Below are positions 23,676-36,301 of a DNA stretch of 64,000 nt, in pieces. Position numbers and translations under genes: made by a program. The notes under the pieces were generated by a model, which worked only from the letters and a program-made list of their open reading frames with translations, made no database searches and had not been told where the DNA came from. This stretch comes from Adineta steineri. Taxonomy: Eukaryota; Rotifera; Eurotatoria; Adinetida; Adinetidae. The number at the start of each line of letters is the position of its first letter. Position 1 is the first letter of the stretch. The DNA lies in the NCBI GenBank assembly GCA_905250115.1, contig CAJNOI010000037.1:310001-374000 (forward strand), read 5' to 3'.

Positions 23676-25079
23676 TTATTGCAAATGAAAATGAAAAGTT
23701 GTTTGTTCATGATATTCTTCATCGGGACGAAGAATAATACTTGGAAATTGAGGCTAAAATAAAAAAAAACAAGATTGCATATAAAATAAAAGAATCAAAT
23801 TTACTTGATTATTAACACTATCACTATAATTTTGTGTTTCTAAACATAATGCACCATGTTTATTATATGCTGCTCCATTGCGTCCTTTAACATTATTCAA
23901 AAAATTTCCGGTATAAAATTGAAGACCTTTTTGAGTTGATTCAACAGATATTATTCGACCGCTTGGTTCATGAATAAGTCTATTTATAAACAAGATACAT
24001 ATTTCTTTAATATTAGAATTTAGTGCACTTACTTGGCAAATGATCGTTTACCATTACCATCAATAACATACATTAAATCATAACCATCAAAAGATTCATC
24101 AATACGTTCACCAATTCGAGTTAATTTTCTGAAATCATATGGAGTATTTTCTACTGGTTTAATTTCTCCTATATGAATATATGATTAGAAATATGGTCAA
24201 TATTAAAATAACAATATACCAGTAGGAATAAGTTCATCATCGACTGGAAGAAATTTTTCAGCTGGTACTTCGAATAGATGATCAAGTATTGTTCCACTTG
24301 TCTAGAAAATCCAAGTTTCAAAAAATACATATCATATATATGATGAATATATATATTTACATCTCCACCGAGATTAAAATAAACATGATTTGTCATATTA
24401 ATTGGTGTTGGTTTTGTTGCTGTTGCATGAAAATCAAGTATTAATCGATGATCATTTGTCAATGTATATTTAACAGTTGCATTGACTTGACCAGGATATC
24501 CATCTTCACCTTTACAAAATAAAATAGAAATCATTCAACAAAAAAAAAAATAATTACCATCAGGACTTTGATATTTAAAAACAACTGTATCACTATTTTC
24601 TGTTGTACTATCCCAAACACGTTTATTAAAAACGCCATGTAAATGATGTTTTTTAGTACTATCATTTTTGCCTAATTCATATGTAATACCATCTAATTCA
24701 AAACGACCATTTTTTATTCGATTTGTTACTCGACCAACTGTAGCACCAAAAAAACATTGATCATCAACATAACCTAATTATAACAGAATGATAAAAATCA
24801 ATTAGAAAATTTTCATACGAATTCATTTACCTTCTAAAGTATCATAACCAAGTGTAATTTCAGCTATTTGATTTTGTTTATCAGGTTGTCGAATTGATTG
24901 AATAATAGCACCATAATCAATTAAAGAAACTTCAAAACCATCCGATGTTGAAAGAGTATATCTAAATATCAAATTTTATTTTAAAATATAATTCAAAATT
25001 TTTTTTTAATTTACTTTTTTATTTCATTTTTATTCTTTGTAACACCAAATAGACTTTCAGTTATTTTTACACCGGCCAT
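23676..25079 (-). CDS. galm: Aldose 1-epimerase (galactose mutarotase)
   Basis: Interconverts alpha and beta anomers of galactose and glucose, feeding the Leloir pathway in the cytosol. Eight short exons were read by eye from ATG at 25079 to TAA at 23676. In order they encode 'MAGVKITESLFG', 'LIDYGAIIQSI', 'GYVDDQCFFGATVGRVTNRI', 'HHLHGVFNKRVW', 'PTPINMTNHVYFNLGG', 'SFDGYDLMYVID', 'GLQFYTGNFL', 'HGALCLETQNYSDSVNNQ', and a C-terminus of Pro, Phe, His and Gln. The His in 'TNHVYFNL' and the Glu in 'CLETQNY' match the catalytic acid and base of the family, so the enzyme looks active. Length is about 350 residues, as usual. No signal peptide. The start faces the small membrane protein gene across 338 bp. 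Confidence 0.93.
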
Positions 25080-25417
25080 TTTATCTTAATCTCGAATACT
25101 AAAAGAAACGTTTTTTTTTCTACCTATATAAATAAAACTATATAGTCATTTAAGACTACTAACGTTCTCTATAACATATTACTTTATCTAACCAATAGAA
25201 TAATATAATATTTAATTCATCTGTATTTCCATTTATACGCGCTTATCAATATAAATTTTATTTGATATATTTTTCTTGATTGATATAATTTTTATTCCTA
25301 ATAAAACTGTCTACAAGCACAATACCTAGTAATGTTACTCTACTACAGACATCCGCATGTAATTATAAATCATATTGAATTTTGTTTTCCAAAAATTTAT
25401 AATATTTTACAGCTTCG
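25080..25417. promoter_or_regulatory. Divergent promoter region between galM and the small membrane protein gene
   Basis: This 338-bp AT-rich gap separates two ATGs pointing away from each other, so it must hold control elements for both. I see no clear TATA or other named element that stands out. Confidence 0.4.
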
Positions 25418-25763
25418 ATGGCTTCAAAACCATTATCACCTACTGTTTTAACTATTATAATCCTTATTGTAAACTATTCTGTTGAAGTTTTCACGTCTAT
25501 TTTAATATAATATTTAGATTGTGATGATAGTTTTATTTTTGTTCATAGCTGGTTTTTTAATTTATCGATATCATACAAATCAACGTCGATATTTAAAAAC
25601 GTTAACACGTTCACTCTATGATACACTACAAAGATCATCTTACGATAATCCTGTCATATCACCTTATTTACAAATAAATCCATCAATTGGACAAGGACTC
25701 GATAGAACAGCTGCTTCTGATTCACACTATAGTCAATATGCTGTTTCTCATGTATATAAATAA
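25418..25763 (+). CDS. Small single-pass membrane protein of unknown function (98 aa)
   Basis: Two exons, 25418-25468 and 25518-25763, separated by a 49-bp GTAAAC..TTTAG intron; 297 nt close in frame. Splicing joins two hydrophobic halves into one long helix ('TVLTIIILI' + 'IVMIVLFLFIAGFLIYRY'), which supports the model. A basic, Tyr-rich tail follows with 'RSLYDTLQRSSYDNPVISPY'; NPV and YxxY-type motifs could be sorting or phosphorylation sites. N-terminus MASKPLSP. I do not recognise the family. Its stop lies 102 bp before the calcineurin start on the same strand. Confidence 0.65.
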
Positions 25764-25865
25764 ATAAAAAAAAAGGAGAAAGAGAAAGAGAGAATTATTA
25801 AAATATCTAAAATAAAAGTAATTTTACGCGCGTATATAATTTATATAATACTTTCTTATACAAAA

Positions 25866-27755
25866 ATGAAAAAATATCAACAGATAAAAAAGGATACTAT
25901 TCAATCACCAACTAAATTGAATAAAAAAAAATATTCAAGTACTGATCGTGTTATGAATAATGTACCATATCCACCCACTCATCTATTAACTATAAAAGAG
26001 ATATTTGGCACAAGTGGTTAGTAATGATGATGATTATGAATATATTAGTTTTTTGTTCTAAAAGATAAACCTAATCTTCCATTACTTCTTCAACATTTGG
26101 AAGCAGAAGGTCGTCTTGAACTTGATGCAGCACTGACAATTATGATTCGAGGTCGAGAATTAACTGCACGAGAACCAAATATGCTTGAAATTGGTACACC
26201 AATTACAATTGTTGGTGATATACATGGACAATTTTTTGATATGGTATTTATTTATTTCTATCAAAAATAATTATCATATGTATTTAGCTTAAAATGTTTG
26301 AAAAAGGTGGTGATGTATCCTCTAATCAGTAAATAAAATAATTCCTTATCTTATTATTTAATAATTCCAATATATACAGATATCTATTTCTTGGTGATTA
26401 TGTTGATCGTGGTCAATTTTCTGTTGAGGTTGTACTTTATTTATGGGCAATTAAAATTGCTTACCCTGATACATTCTTTCTTCTTCGAGGCAATCATGAA
26501 TGTAAGAATAATCAACAATGTTCATATAGATTTTTTGTCTATATTATTTTTAGGTCGGAATTTAACTGTTTATTTTACGTATGTTCAAACATTTTAAATG
26601 TTAAGAGACATATTCTATATTTATTTTAGATTTAAAGATGAATGTCTTTTAAAACTTGGTGATGTATTCTATGATGAATGTATGAAATCATTTGATTGTT
26701 TACCAATAGCAGCATTAGTTCAAGGACAATTATTTTGTATACATGGATGTATATCACCAGAACTACGACATTTACGAGAAATAACTGATCTTCATCGAGC
26801 TGTTGAACCACCAACAAAAGGTTATTAGATTATTATTAAATAAATTAGATTAAAACATGTTTTTTTGTTCTTTATCAAGGACCTCTATGTGATATTCTTT
26901 GGGCTGATCCAACAGATAGTTATGATAATGAAAAACTCGAACAAAAATATGAAATGTATACACATAATGGACCACGTGGTTGTTCATATAATGTATCTTA
27001 TAAAGCAATGTGTAAATTTCTTGATGATAATGATCTTCTTTGTGTTATTCGTGCACATCAAGTACAATCAGCTGGTTGTAAAATGTATAAAAAACATGAA
27101 AAAACATTATTTCCAACTTTGGTAACAATTTTTTCTGCACCAAATTATTGTAAATTAGTTTTTGGAATTAATATTTAAATATAAAACCAATTTTAGGTGA
27201 AGTTTATAAAAATCGTGGTGCAATCTTACGTTATGATGGTTCTGTAATGCATGTTTTTCAATATAAGTAAGAAAAAATATTAAATCTTTTTTTTTTTTTT
27301 GCTAAAATCTATTTTATTCAATCAGATGGGTTAAACATCCATATGTTCTTCCAAATTTTCTTGATGCATTTCGATGGAGTATTCCATTTGTTTTGGAAAA
27401 AGTAACAGATATGCTTTTAGCTGTTTTAAAATATTGTTCAGATGAAAATGATAGTCGATTATCAAAACGTACTCAAATTATTGAAAAAGTAAGTTACAGA
27501 TTTTATGATCACTTGAGATAAGGATAAGTCTCATAAGATCATTTTCTTTTCTAAAACTAGATTGTTCATTATTATGCATCATTATCTGATGAAGCTGAAC
27601 AATCATTAGTATTTGGTAATATATTACCACCAACAAATGTTCGTACTTCTGATTCTTCTCGTGTTGTTAATAAAGGACAAATTGATTTTCAAACAGCACA
27701 ACGAATGGATTATGCTAATGAACATATACCATATAATCAATTTCGTCGTAAATAA
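25866..27755 (+). CDS. Calcineurin A (PP2B) catalytic subunit with degenerate calmodulin-binding segment
   Basis: Calcium-regulated Ser/Thr phosphatase of the PPP family, expected to pair with calcineurin B. About ten exons were read by eye from ATG 25866 to TAA 27755. Metal-site motifs are present: 'GDIHGQFFD', '[11 protein letters not shown]', 'LLRGNHE', 'CIHGCISPE' (usually HGG) and 'IRAHQVQ' (usually RAHE). PP2B-specific features include '[10 protein letters not shown]', 'HNGPRGCSY' and the calcineurin-B-binding helix '[20 protein letters not shown]'. The segment that aligns with the calmodulin-binding site has lost most of its basic residues, and the linker is short. The C-terminus '[18 protein letters not shown]' still resembles the autoinhibitory helix. 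The N-terminus has a Lys/Gln-rich extension. Convergent with the GPSM gene, 82 bp between stops. Confidence 0.9.
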
Positions 27756-27837
27756 TTATTCATTTCATTAAAGACAAAAACAAAAAGAAGAAGAAATTAT
27801 AGAGAACGGAAGTATTCATTCATTCATTCTTTTTTTT

Positions 27838-29712
27838 CTATGATTTCATACGGGTTCGTAATGATGCCGATGAAGATAGATATTGTTTATTAGTATAACG
27901 TGATTGTAGACGATTAAGAAGAAATAACATTTCTTCGTCAGGTAATGTTTTTGATTCATGTAAACAAGTATTTGTTGTAATAACTACTGGTGTTGACATA
28001 GGCTGTATTGGTGGTGATGATGATGATAGTGGTGCAAGTACAGCACGTTGATCATTCATACGAGAATTCTATTTAATACAAAATAAATTTCGATTAATAT
28101 TTAATTAATAAACTAACTTGAGATTTAGCAAGTAGATCAAGAAATTTTTCATTGACTACTGAAAGTTGTTGACTTGTTCTACTACCATTATTATGATTTG
28201 TTGAACTAGGAAAAGTTGTTCGTTGATCATCTAGACGAAATTGTTGTAGACGATCAATTGTATTTAATATATCATCAAGTTGAGTACTATTTCCTGAAAA
28301 AATTAAAAGTTGATATGATATTTCTTATGCAAATGAGCACTGAATACTCAACAATCGTTTTATCGAAGAAAATAAATTACGATCAGAAAGAGAAGATCAC
28401 TAATATATTTAATCTGATATTCAAATTTGAATAGATCAATATTAAACCTTATACTATTATTAATATTTATGAAAAGCTTATCTTGAAAATCTAATTTTAA
28501 TTTGTTAGATAGATATATTCTATGATTTAATCGGATAATAAAAGGGAAATTGAATCAATCATTGTGCCCTTCGAAAATTTTTGTTTTCAATGAAATATTA
28601 AATAACATACGTTGTCCGGGTAAATCGGGTTTCTTAGTATTAGACTTTTTTATTTCACAACGTTGATCATCAAAACGTGATTTTTGCATACGATCAACAA
28701 GATTAGCAAGATCGTCAGTATCAGTTGGTGATGACTAAAATATTTTAATCATAAAAGAGAATTTTGAATACGAAATTTTTTTTTACTTGTTTTCTTAATG
28801 ATAATGATGATTTTTTTGAAAGATTTTGTATAAAACTACCTGTTTTCACTTTTTTATTAGTATTCGCTATGGATTTATCATCTGGAAAACTATCAGGAAC
28901 AGCTGAATTTGAACGTATTGAAAGTGGAATTTGCGAATCAAATATACTGAGACTAATTGATTCAGTACGAAGATTCTAAATTGAAAAATAAAAAAAAAAT
29001 GTTTCAAAATGATTAATCAACGAACTTTATTTAAATTAGGTTTTGTAGTAGCTTTTATTTCATTTGATTCTTTAATCTTTTTAGAAAATAAATAAATGGA
29101 TATTTAATAATAAAAAAATCGGTTTTTTTACTTCTCGTTCAAGTGCTGTATGAAGACTACGATATTTTTTTCCTTTCGTAAATTGATTAGTATTATCATA
29201 TAATTGACTTAAGATAAAATATGCTTGACATTGACCATTAGAATCTTGATATTGTTGTGCTAAATTTAAATGTTTTTCATGAAAATATATAGCAGATTTA
29301 TATTCTTGTTTAATATTATAAATACAACCAATTATAAAACTAATTTGTGCAATAAATAAATCATCAACCTTTATTTCATCTATAGTCAATGCTTCTCTAT
29401 TATTCAATAAAATAAAAATATATTTATATTTAATCAATTAAAGAGAGTATATACCTATAATGATCAAGTGCTTTATCAAAATCTTCTAGATGTAAATAAA
29501 TATCTCCAAGGCTAGCATGTGCACGTCGTTGACCGATTTGATCTTGACATTCTTTAGCAATAGTTAAACGCTATATAATTAAAAAAAAAGATTTTTTCTT
29601 ATAGAAATATATATGTAATATATACCTTATCAAAGTATTCAATTGATGTTGAATAATCTTGTGATGCATAATTCATATTATCAGACTTGTCAAACGTTTG
29701 TCCTTCAGCCAT
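27838..29712 (-). CDS. Pins/LGN/AGS3-type G-protein signalling modulator, short form
   Basis: Scaffold that binds GDP-bound G-alpha-i through GoLoco motifs and, in animals, links cortical G proteins to spindle orientation via its TPRs. About eight exons were read from ATG 29712 to TAG 27838. N-terminal part: about three to four LGN-like TPRs ('SIEYFDKRLTIAKECQD', 'RAHASLGDIYLHLEDFDKAL', 'AIYFHEKHLNLAQQYQD'). LGN has about eight, so the N-terminus is short. After a Ser/Lys linker come GoLoco motifs: 'LVDRMQKSRFDDQRCEI', 'TIDRLQQFRLDDQRTTF' and 'FLDLLAKSQNSRMNDQRAVL'; the DQR triad contacts the nucleotide pocket in known structures. A fourth, 'MLFLLNRLQSRYTNKQ', lacks DQR and is probably non-functional. 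Extra 5' exons were looked for and not seen. Confidence 0.82.
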
Positions 29713-31632
29713 TGTTTAATAAAATCTAGTGGATTTCTTTTTTATTCTAATACAGACCAGATTATAAGTACTGTAAACTATTGATATTGTTTGTTTTGTC
29801 TAGAGAAGAAAAAAATATAAAGAAAATAAATAAAGTATCGATATAGACAAACATCTAGCTATTATTTTCCAAAAAAATATTTGCAGATGTCTATTTTTTT
29901 GTCATATTATTGTTCGTGTTGCATGATATTTTGTTATGTTAAGAATGGTATTAAAATAATACTTATGGGAAAAATAAATCACATCTCATTTCTTCTCTTA
30001 TCTATCTACCTGACATGTATACAAAAGAAAAAAAGTAACTATTTTATCAATTAAAAATCATCTATGTAATCAACTGAGAAAAATCTATTTATATATATAT
30101 ATAAAAGAAATAAATGTAAAATTCATGTGAATTTTTAAATTTAAATTAATATTTTTGAAACGATACATTTCTTTTTTTCAAATAATAAACGCTTATTCTG
30201 CTGTTCATATTAATTAGCTTCTCAAAAAGAAAAAAAAAGAACGGAAATAGTAGATGTATATCACGATAGAAAAAGGAAGGGAGACGAAATTCTCTTCTTA
30301 TTATATCGACATATATTTGATTGAATCGGTAATAAAATAATTCTAAATAAAAAAAAACACAACAATAATAAAAAATGAATAAGTAAAAGTTTGATTTGTT
30401 TTCTACTATATAATAATAGCTCTACTTTGTCATATATATTCTCAATATAGTTTATTCTGTTCGGGATAGATACTATAGATAAAATTCAATAAATTATGGT
30501 AATATTCTATAGAATCGTTCGATTTCTTTTTTTCTCACTCGCATCGAACAGATTACAACAAAAAAGAGGAAAAAAACGAGTAGAGCAAAAAAATTTTCTT
30601 TTTTTTGTACGAAAACAAATGACGAACGAGAAATGCGCATTAACTATCGTATTTAAATCAAGCACGTATGATACTCTTATCATAAGAGATTCAATTAAAG
30701 CTAGGATAGAAGAATAATTATTATGTAAATCGATCTTGATAGATTTTATTTACAATAAAATATACCTTTTTCTTGTTGAAAAATGATAAATTGATAATTT
30801 TCTTCTTTAGTTTTGTTATATAGTCAACATCTCCCATAGATCGTTTTGAAAAGCACTATTATGTGTGTGTGTGTGTGTGTGCAGAAACATAGTGACATAC
30901 GTGCAACACGCAATGGAGATGAAGTAAAAAGCATGAGCTACTATCTATCTAAGATCATATCTATGTGTGAATAAGGGAAACAAAAAAGATTAGTTTTTTC
31001 ATTCGCAGAATTGATGACGCACATAATTAATAATGAGAATATTTTGTGCAATGGAGTATTGATTGAAATGATTCTATTCTGGAAAATTTTTGCAAATTTA
31101 TGAAGAGATTTTTTTTTCTTCTTCTTCTTCTTTTATATATACGATCATAAGATAGCATCTTTTTTTTGTCTCATGGTAATATTTCCGTCACAAGAGATAG
31201 AAGTTTTTTTCCACATGGTGAGTTCTATGTTGTCATGTCAAGATAATTATAAGTATTGAGACTGTTCGATTTAAAATAATCATCAATAAAGTTCATTTTA
31301 CTTGCATTCAAAAGAAAAGCGATTTATTTGATATAAGAATCAAACGATTTTAATTCCTGAAAATGAAGAGATAAAAGTGTTTTGATTGTAAATTTTCCAT
31401 CCTTTAAATATTTTGACATAATCGTGAATACATGCGGAAAGATTAATATTTATTCAGTTGTGATTCTATCTATTACAAATTGTTGAATTTCAATTCATAT
31501 TTAATCAGTTTTTTTTATACATATTTATATAGAATCTATTTATTTTCTTGTATATAGTCAATCTGTACATTGCGCATTAATAACAAAACTTATATAAAAC
31601 AATTAATTGATATATGAAGATAATGAATCAAA
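29713..31632. other. 1.9-kb intergenic region with simple repeats
   Basis: AT-rich spacer between the start of the GPSM gene and the stop of the ECT2 gene, both on the minus strand. It contains a (TG)10 run at 30862-30881 and a CTT tract near 31115-31130. A plus-strand open frame at 30496-30717 has no similarity and is discounted. Confidence 0.55.
30862..30881. repeat. (TG)10 microsatellite
   Basis: Uninterrupted TG dinucleotides in intergenic DNA. Confidence 0.9.
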
Positions 31633-34600
31633 CTAATGTTCTTGTATTGAATGCATAAATTTCGATGGTGATCGAGGAAAATTGCGTTCACTTGTAAATG
31701 AATCCTATTAAAACAAAATTATTCTTTAAGTTTACTAAAAAATTTTTGTACGGAACATACTTGTCGTGATGGTACGCTTAATCGTTTCATTGAATTGAAA
31801 TTATTTGAATCTTTTTCACCTAGATGTAACAATGAACTATTTGATGTTAAGATTTTTTTCAAACGATTTTTTGATGATATTGGACTGAATGAAAATGTTC
31901 GACTAAGTCGGCTTTTTGCTCGACATAAACCACTAAAAATAGAAAATTAAAATTTTTTTGTCAATGTTAAATAAATAAACTGATTGCGATTAATATGAAC
32001 AAATAATGCTAATCTTTGTTTGAGATCGAAAATTTATGTTAAGAATATTCAGTGTCAATATTTAAGTTATCTACATCTCAATGTAAACGGCAGGGTTTTA
32101 TGATAATAATTCTATCGACTATAAAATCCGATTTCAACTCTGAAACATTGCTACACTCGTATTATATTTACCTTCGTAATGCATTTCCAACTGAATTCAA
32201 TCCACCAGTTGTTGTTGTACTTATAGTTGAATGAGTTGATAATGTATCACTATCAGGCATGAAATCTATTGATGATAGTGGTGCTAATATTCGATTTTCG
32301 GAGCCAATATTTTCAAGTAATGATGTCTATTATTTTGAAAAAAGAATATATATGTTATTCTACTATTAAATGATGTATGTAATGTATTACTTTATCGAGT
32401 AAACATCGTTCTTCTGCAAGAGCTTTTGCTAAACTTTGTAAAACTTCTGTTTTATTTGTTTGATTTAAACTTGATATAGCTGATAATGATGTGATTGAAT
32501 CTGTTAAATGTGATCGTGATATTGACATAGGATTATTATCAGCAACACGGAATATTAATTGACGAACTTGACCATCAATTGCACAAAGCATACCGAACTG
32601 TTCATATTCTATTAAGAAAAATAAATAAATAAATGGAATATTTAATAAAATATTTTTTTTACCATCATTTGATGATGGATAATCAAATAAACTATGTATA
32701 TCACTAAGTTGTATTAATGCAACATGTTTATAGGATTTAACAACTGAAGTTTTCCATGTATTAACACGTAATTTTGTTATCTAAGAAAAATAAAAAAAAG
32801 GTGTTTATACAAGAATTGATTTATTCGATGAATAAAACATACTTCAATACAATCGGAGAAAAGAAAAAGTATTAAATGTGTTCGTTTTCCAGTTAATTCT
32901 TGTGAAAGTTCAATTAGATTAAATTTTTGTAAATAATCACGATGTGCAGCAAGTAATTCAGGCTATAAAATAAAACAAAATTTTTATTTTAATTACATCT
33001 AAAATTTCTGTTTTTTATTTCTTACTGGACAATTCTCAATACTATTAACAATACTAAATAATGAAAGATGTTTTTCTGTTTTTCCTCGTTCATCATTTAA
33101 TTTTTTTGTTACATCACGTAATTTATCAATTGTATGAATTAAAGATTCATAATTTGAATGTGTTTCAGGTATATATTTAAGTAAACGTTCTAAAAGTAAT
33201 AAAACACTTGGTAAACGTTGAATAGGTCGAATCATTAGATCAACTAAATGTTGTTTGCCTAATTCAGATTTATGTTCACAAATCTAACGAAAAAAAAATT
33301 AAAAGTAAACTTTTTTTAATTCAATAAGTGTAGAATACTTTGAGATATGCATAAAAACGAGAATTGCTTTTTTCAAGAGAATGTATTGCTTGAATAGTTT
33401 TATCATAAAATTTTGTATATGGTTGATAAACACGTAGAAGTTCAGTAGTCTAAAAATATATTAAATAATGATACTAATAAATTTTTATTTGTAATAGAAT
33501 AGGGTAGATGGGTATGGGTGCGTGTGAGTGGGTGTGGGTAAGGGTGGATGAGGATGGGTGTGTGTGAGTGGGTGTGGGTGAGGGTGGATGAGGATGGGTG
33601 TGGGTAGGTGTGGGTGAGGATGGACGAGGGTGGGTAGGTGACGGCGGGTGTGGGTGTGGGTAAGGGTGTGGGTGAGCGTGGGTGTGGCAACATCTGCAAC
33701 AAAACCCACTCACACCTACACCCACCCACACTCAGTTTCAAGATGGGTGTTTTTATATCTCTTATGGTTTCTGAAATCTTACATTTGCTAAAAATACTGA
33801 ACCAATACATTTATCTTCATTAATTGCTCGATCAAGTTGTTCAGCAATAGTTAAATGTAAATGATAAATTTCTTCAATATTTCCAAATATTTGTGTACTT
33901 TCAACTTTAGTTAAAATTGGTCCATTACGACGATCATCATTTTCCATTTCAGTTTTAAAAATCTAATTAGAACAAAAAAACTTTTTCAAAATTTAAATCA
34001 TTTTATAATATTTACTCGTATGATATTTCCTAACATTGTAACATAATTTCTTTCTGTGTCGCGAATTTCCATTCCAATCAAATATTTATTATCTCTTTTA
34101 ATATTTACAATTTTTAATTGATCATTATCATCATCATCATCATCATCATTATTAAGACCATCTTCATTTTCATTACTATTATTAAAACGTTTAGAATTTG
34201 GTGAAACAGTAGTTTCATTATTTGAATCGGAGTCTTTTCGTCGTTTACGTTTAACAGATGTTGCCTGAAGATAATTTGAATCATTTAATGATGTTGATAA
34301 AATTAATCGTGGAGATTCGGATGTGGCTTGTTCATTCATACCTGGTATTTTTATTGAATAGATCGATTCATCGGCTTTACCCATTAAACATAAACATTCC
34401 CAAAACCACTAAAAACAATATAATATGAATATTGAAATACAGAATAAAATAATAATATTTACTTGAACATTAACAATATATTGGCGATGTTTACGTTTAA
34501 ATGAAGGATAAGTAGAAAGAAATGTTGAAACATCGGTTCCATTACAAAAGATTATATGTGTAGCATCAGACATTTCTGTTGTAGTAAATCCACCTATATT

Positions 34601-35594
34601 CAAAAAGAATATTTTAGTTAACGAGAAAATAAAATGAAATGTAATTTTTACCATTATTAAGTGTAAGTGTATGTAATTGATGTTGTTCTGTATCATCAAT
34701 TGTATCGAAAAAGAATAAACAGAGATTATGTAATGGTTTAGCACGATATTGTCGAAGAAAATCTGTATCAAATGCATTAAATAATCGATTATTTCTTTGT
34801 TTCCAACATTCTAATAACCAATCTTCAGTAAGAATTTCACTTTTTTCCATATTAAAAGCCGTCTAAAATAATAATCATTAATTTAATTCAAATTTTTTTT
34901 GTATTTAATCAGTTTTTACCAGATATTTTTCACCGAGATTAGCAAATGAGATTACATGTGTTACTTGTTCATTATAATCTTTTCGAACGGATCCACCCAA
35001 ATAATGAACAATATCACTAAATTTTGCCTAGAAAAATAATCCGTTATTTAACCTTTTAAAAATAATCGATTCTTATTTACATGAATTTCACGCCGAATAC
35101 TACCAACAAAACAAACAACGGCTGATTCTAATTGTTGAGAGTATAATGGTCGATTTCTTCTCGGTACTGGAATATCCTAAAATATGAAAATTTTTGTTTT
35201 TGTTTGTCTTAAAATATAAAATTCATACGTACAATTTTCTTTTCGGCACAAATTAAAACAAGTTCGGAACTAATTATATACATATTGTCATTGTCTTTTA
35301 AACTATAAAATGTCTTATCATCAAATGAATCAATAATAAAAATTCGTAATTGTCGTTTCGATAAAGAATGTTTTATATCAGATAATGTTTTAATAATATC
35401 TCGTTCATTATTAATACACTCAAAGACATATCGATCATCAAGAGCAGTTAAAAGTTGAGTATTTGAACAAGCAGTACCAATAATACAAAATGTGATACCT
35501 AGAAATAGATAAAAATCGTTTGTTTTCTTAATTTGAAATATAATAATAAATATTTACTCCAATCATCATTTGAATGTTGTGGAATATCATCCAT
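31633..35594 (-). CDS. ect2: ECT2/Pebble-type RhoGEF for cytokinesis (BRCTs, DH, PH)
   Basis: Guanine nucleotide exchange factor that in animals activates RhoA at the division plane, recruited by centralspindlin through its BRCT domains. About 17 exons were read from ATG 35594 to TAG 31633. The N-terminus carries three BRCT-like modules: 'ITFCIIGTACSNTQLL' (about 35.5 kb); 'VVCFVGSIRREIH' to 'WLLECWKQRNN'; and 'LCLFFFDTIDD' to 'VQWFWECLCLMG'. A basic stretch, 'KRKRRKDS', fits a nuclear localisation signal and is followed by an Asp-rich run. The DH domain begins at 'IGMEIRDTERNYVTMLGNI' and includes 'LMIRPIQRLPSVLLLLERLLKY'; a PH-like region follows ('KRTHLILFLFSDCIEIT'). The C-terminal tail is Ser-rich. 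One DH-region intron (about 33452-33785) carries a large telomere-like G-rich segment. Start is 707 bp from the divergent TAF1B start. Confidence 0.9.
33501..33734. repeat. Degenerate telomere-like G-rich array inside an ECT2 intron
   Basis: The plus strand carries about 190 bp of GGGTG, TGTGGG, GGGTAAGGG and GGATGAGG units, then a short non-repeat segment and a C-rich arm of opposite polarity with CCCAC units. The mRNA-sense strand of ECT2 is therefore mostly C-rich. Internal subrepeats of about 30-50 bp recur, for example GTGAGTGGGTGTGGGT twice. Open frames of Thr/His/Pro on the minus strand are artefacts of the repeat. Confidence 0.75.
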
Positions 35595-36301
35595 GTTAAA
35601 CGTAACGTAAGATTATTTCAACTCAATAGACAGAACATTCCCGCTTTCTCTTATTCTTACCCACACAAAGAACATGTGTAGCGACCAATAAAATATTTTC
35701 TTTTTTCAATAAATTAATAAGAATTAAATTTTAGAAATGTTTCTAATGAATATTTTTATAGATTTTTCTTTTTATTAAAAATTTGAATTTATTATGAATT
35801 TCTGATTAGTCAATTTAATCATCCAATGAGATTTATTGAAATTAATATTGTTTGTTTTATTCCAAAGTAACATAGCATGATCTAGCCAAGATTAATTTCT
35901 GATATTAAACAGAAAAAGAAAAAAAGTCAGGTCTCGAATTAATAAATATATGCATGAATATATCCGCTATTTCCAGATATATTTATCATGTAATTTACAC
36001 ATGGAAAAATTAGAATTATTCTAGACTTTGACACGAAGAAATCTAATGTTTAAAAAAATAATTATATAAATTCATATATCGTTATAGTATTTCTATTTTC
36101 CATGTAAATATTTTGTTAGTTACGACAATATACTTGATCTGAAGACATAACAACATAAATATGTTAATATAACGTTTTTTTAACAAGACCGGAAATGAAA
36201 TCTATATCCGGAATAAAAATCCATTTGTCGGTTTAATAAAGAATGCTTTTAAAAAAACACATGATCTTTATCAGTTATATTTCGTTCATTCATTTAGATC
36301 T
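35595..36301. promoter_or_regulatory. Divergent upstream region of ECT2 and TAF1B
   Basis: 707-bp AT-rich gap between two ATGs pointing apart. It must hold both promoters, but no named element is clear. A short frame overlapping the TAF1B start is a shadow. Confidence 0.4.

Noticed and set aside
33442-33823. Several overlapping His/Thr/Pro and Gly/Val open frames
   Set aside because: They arise from the telomere-like repeat in an ECT2 intron, occur in multiple frames and lack any domain signal.
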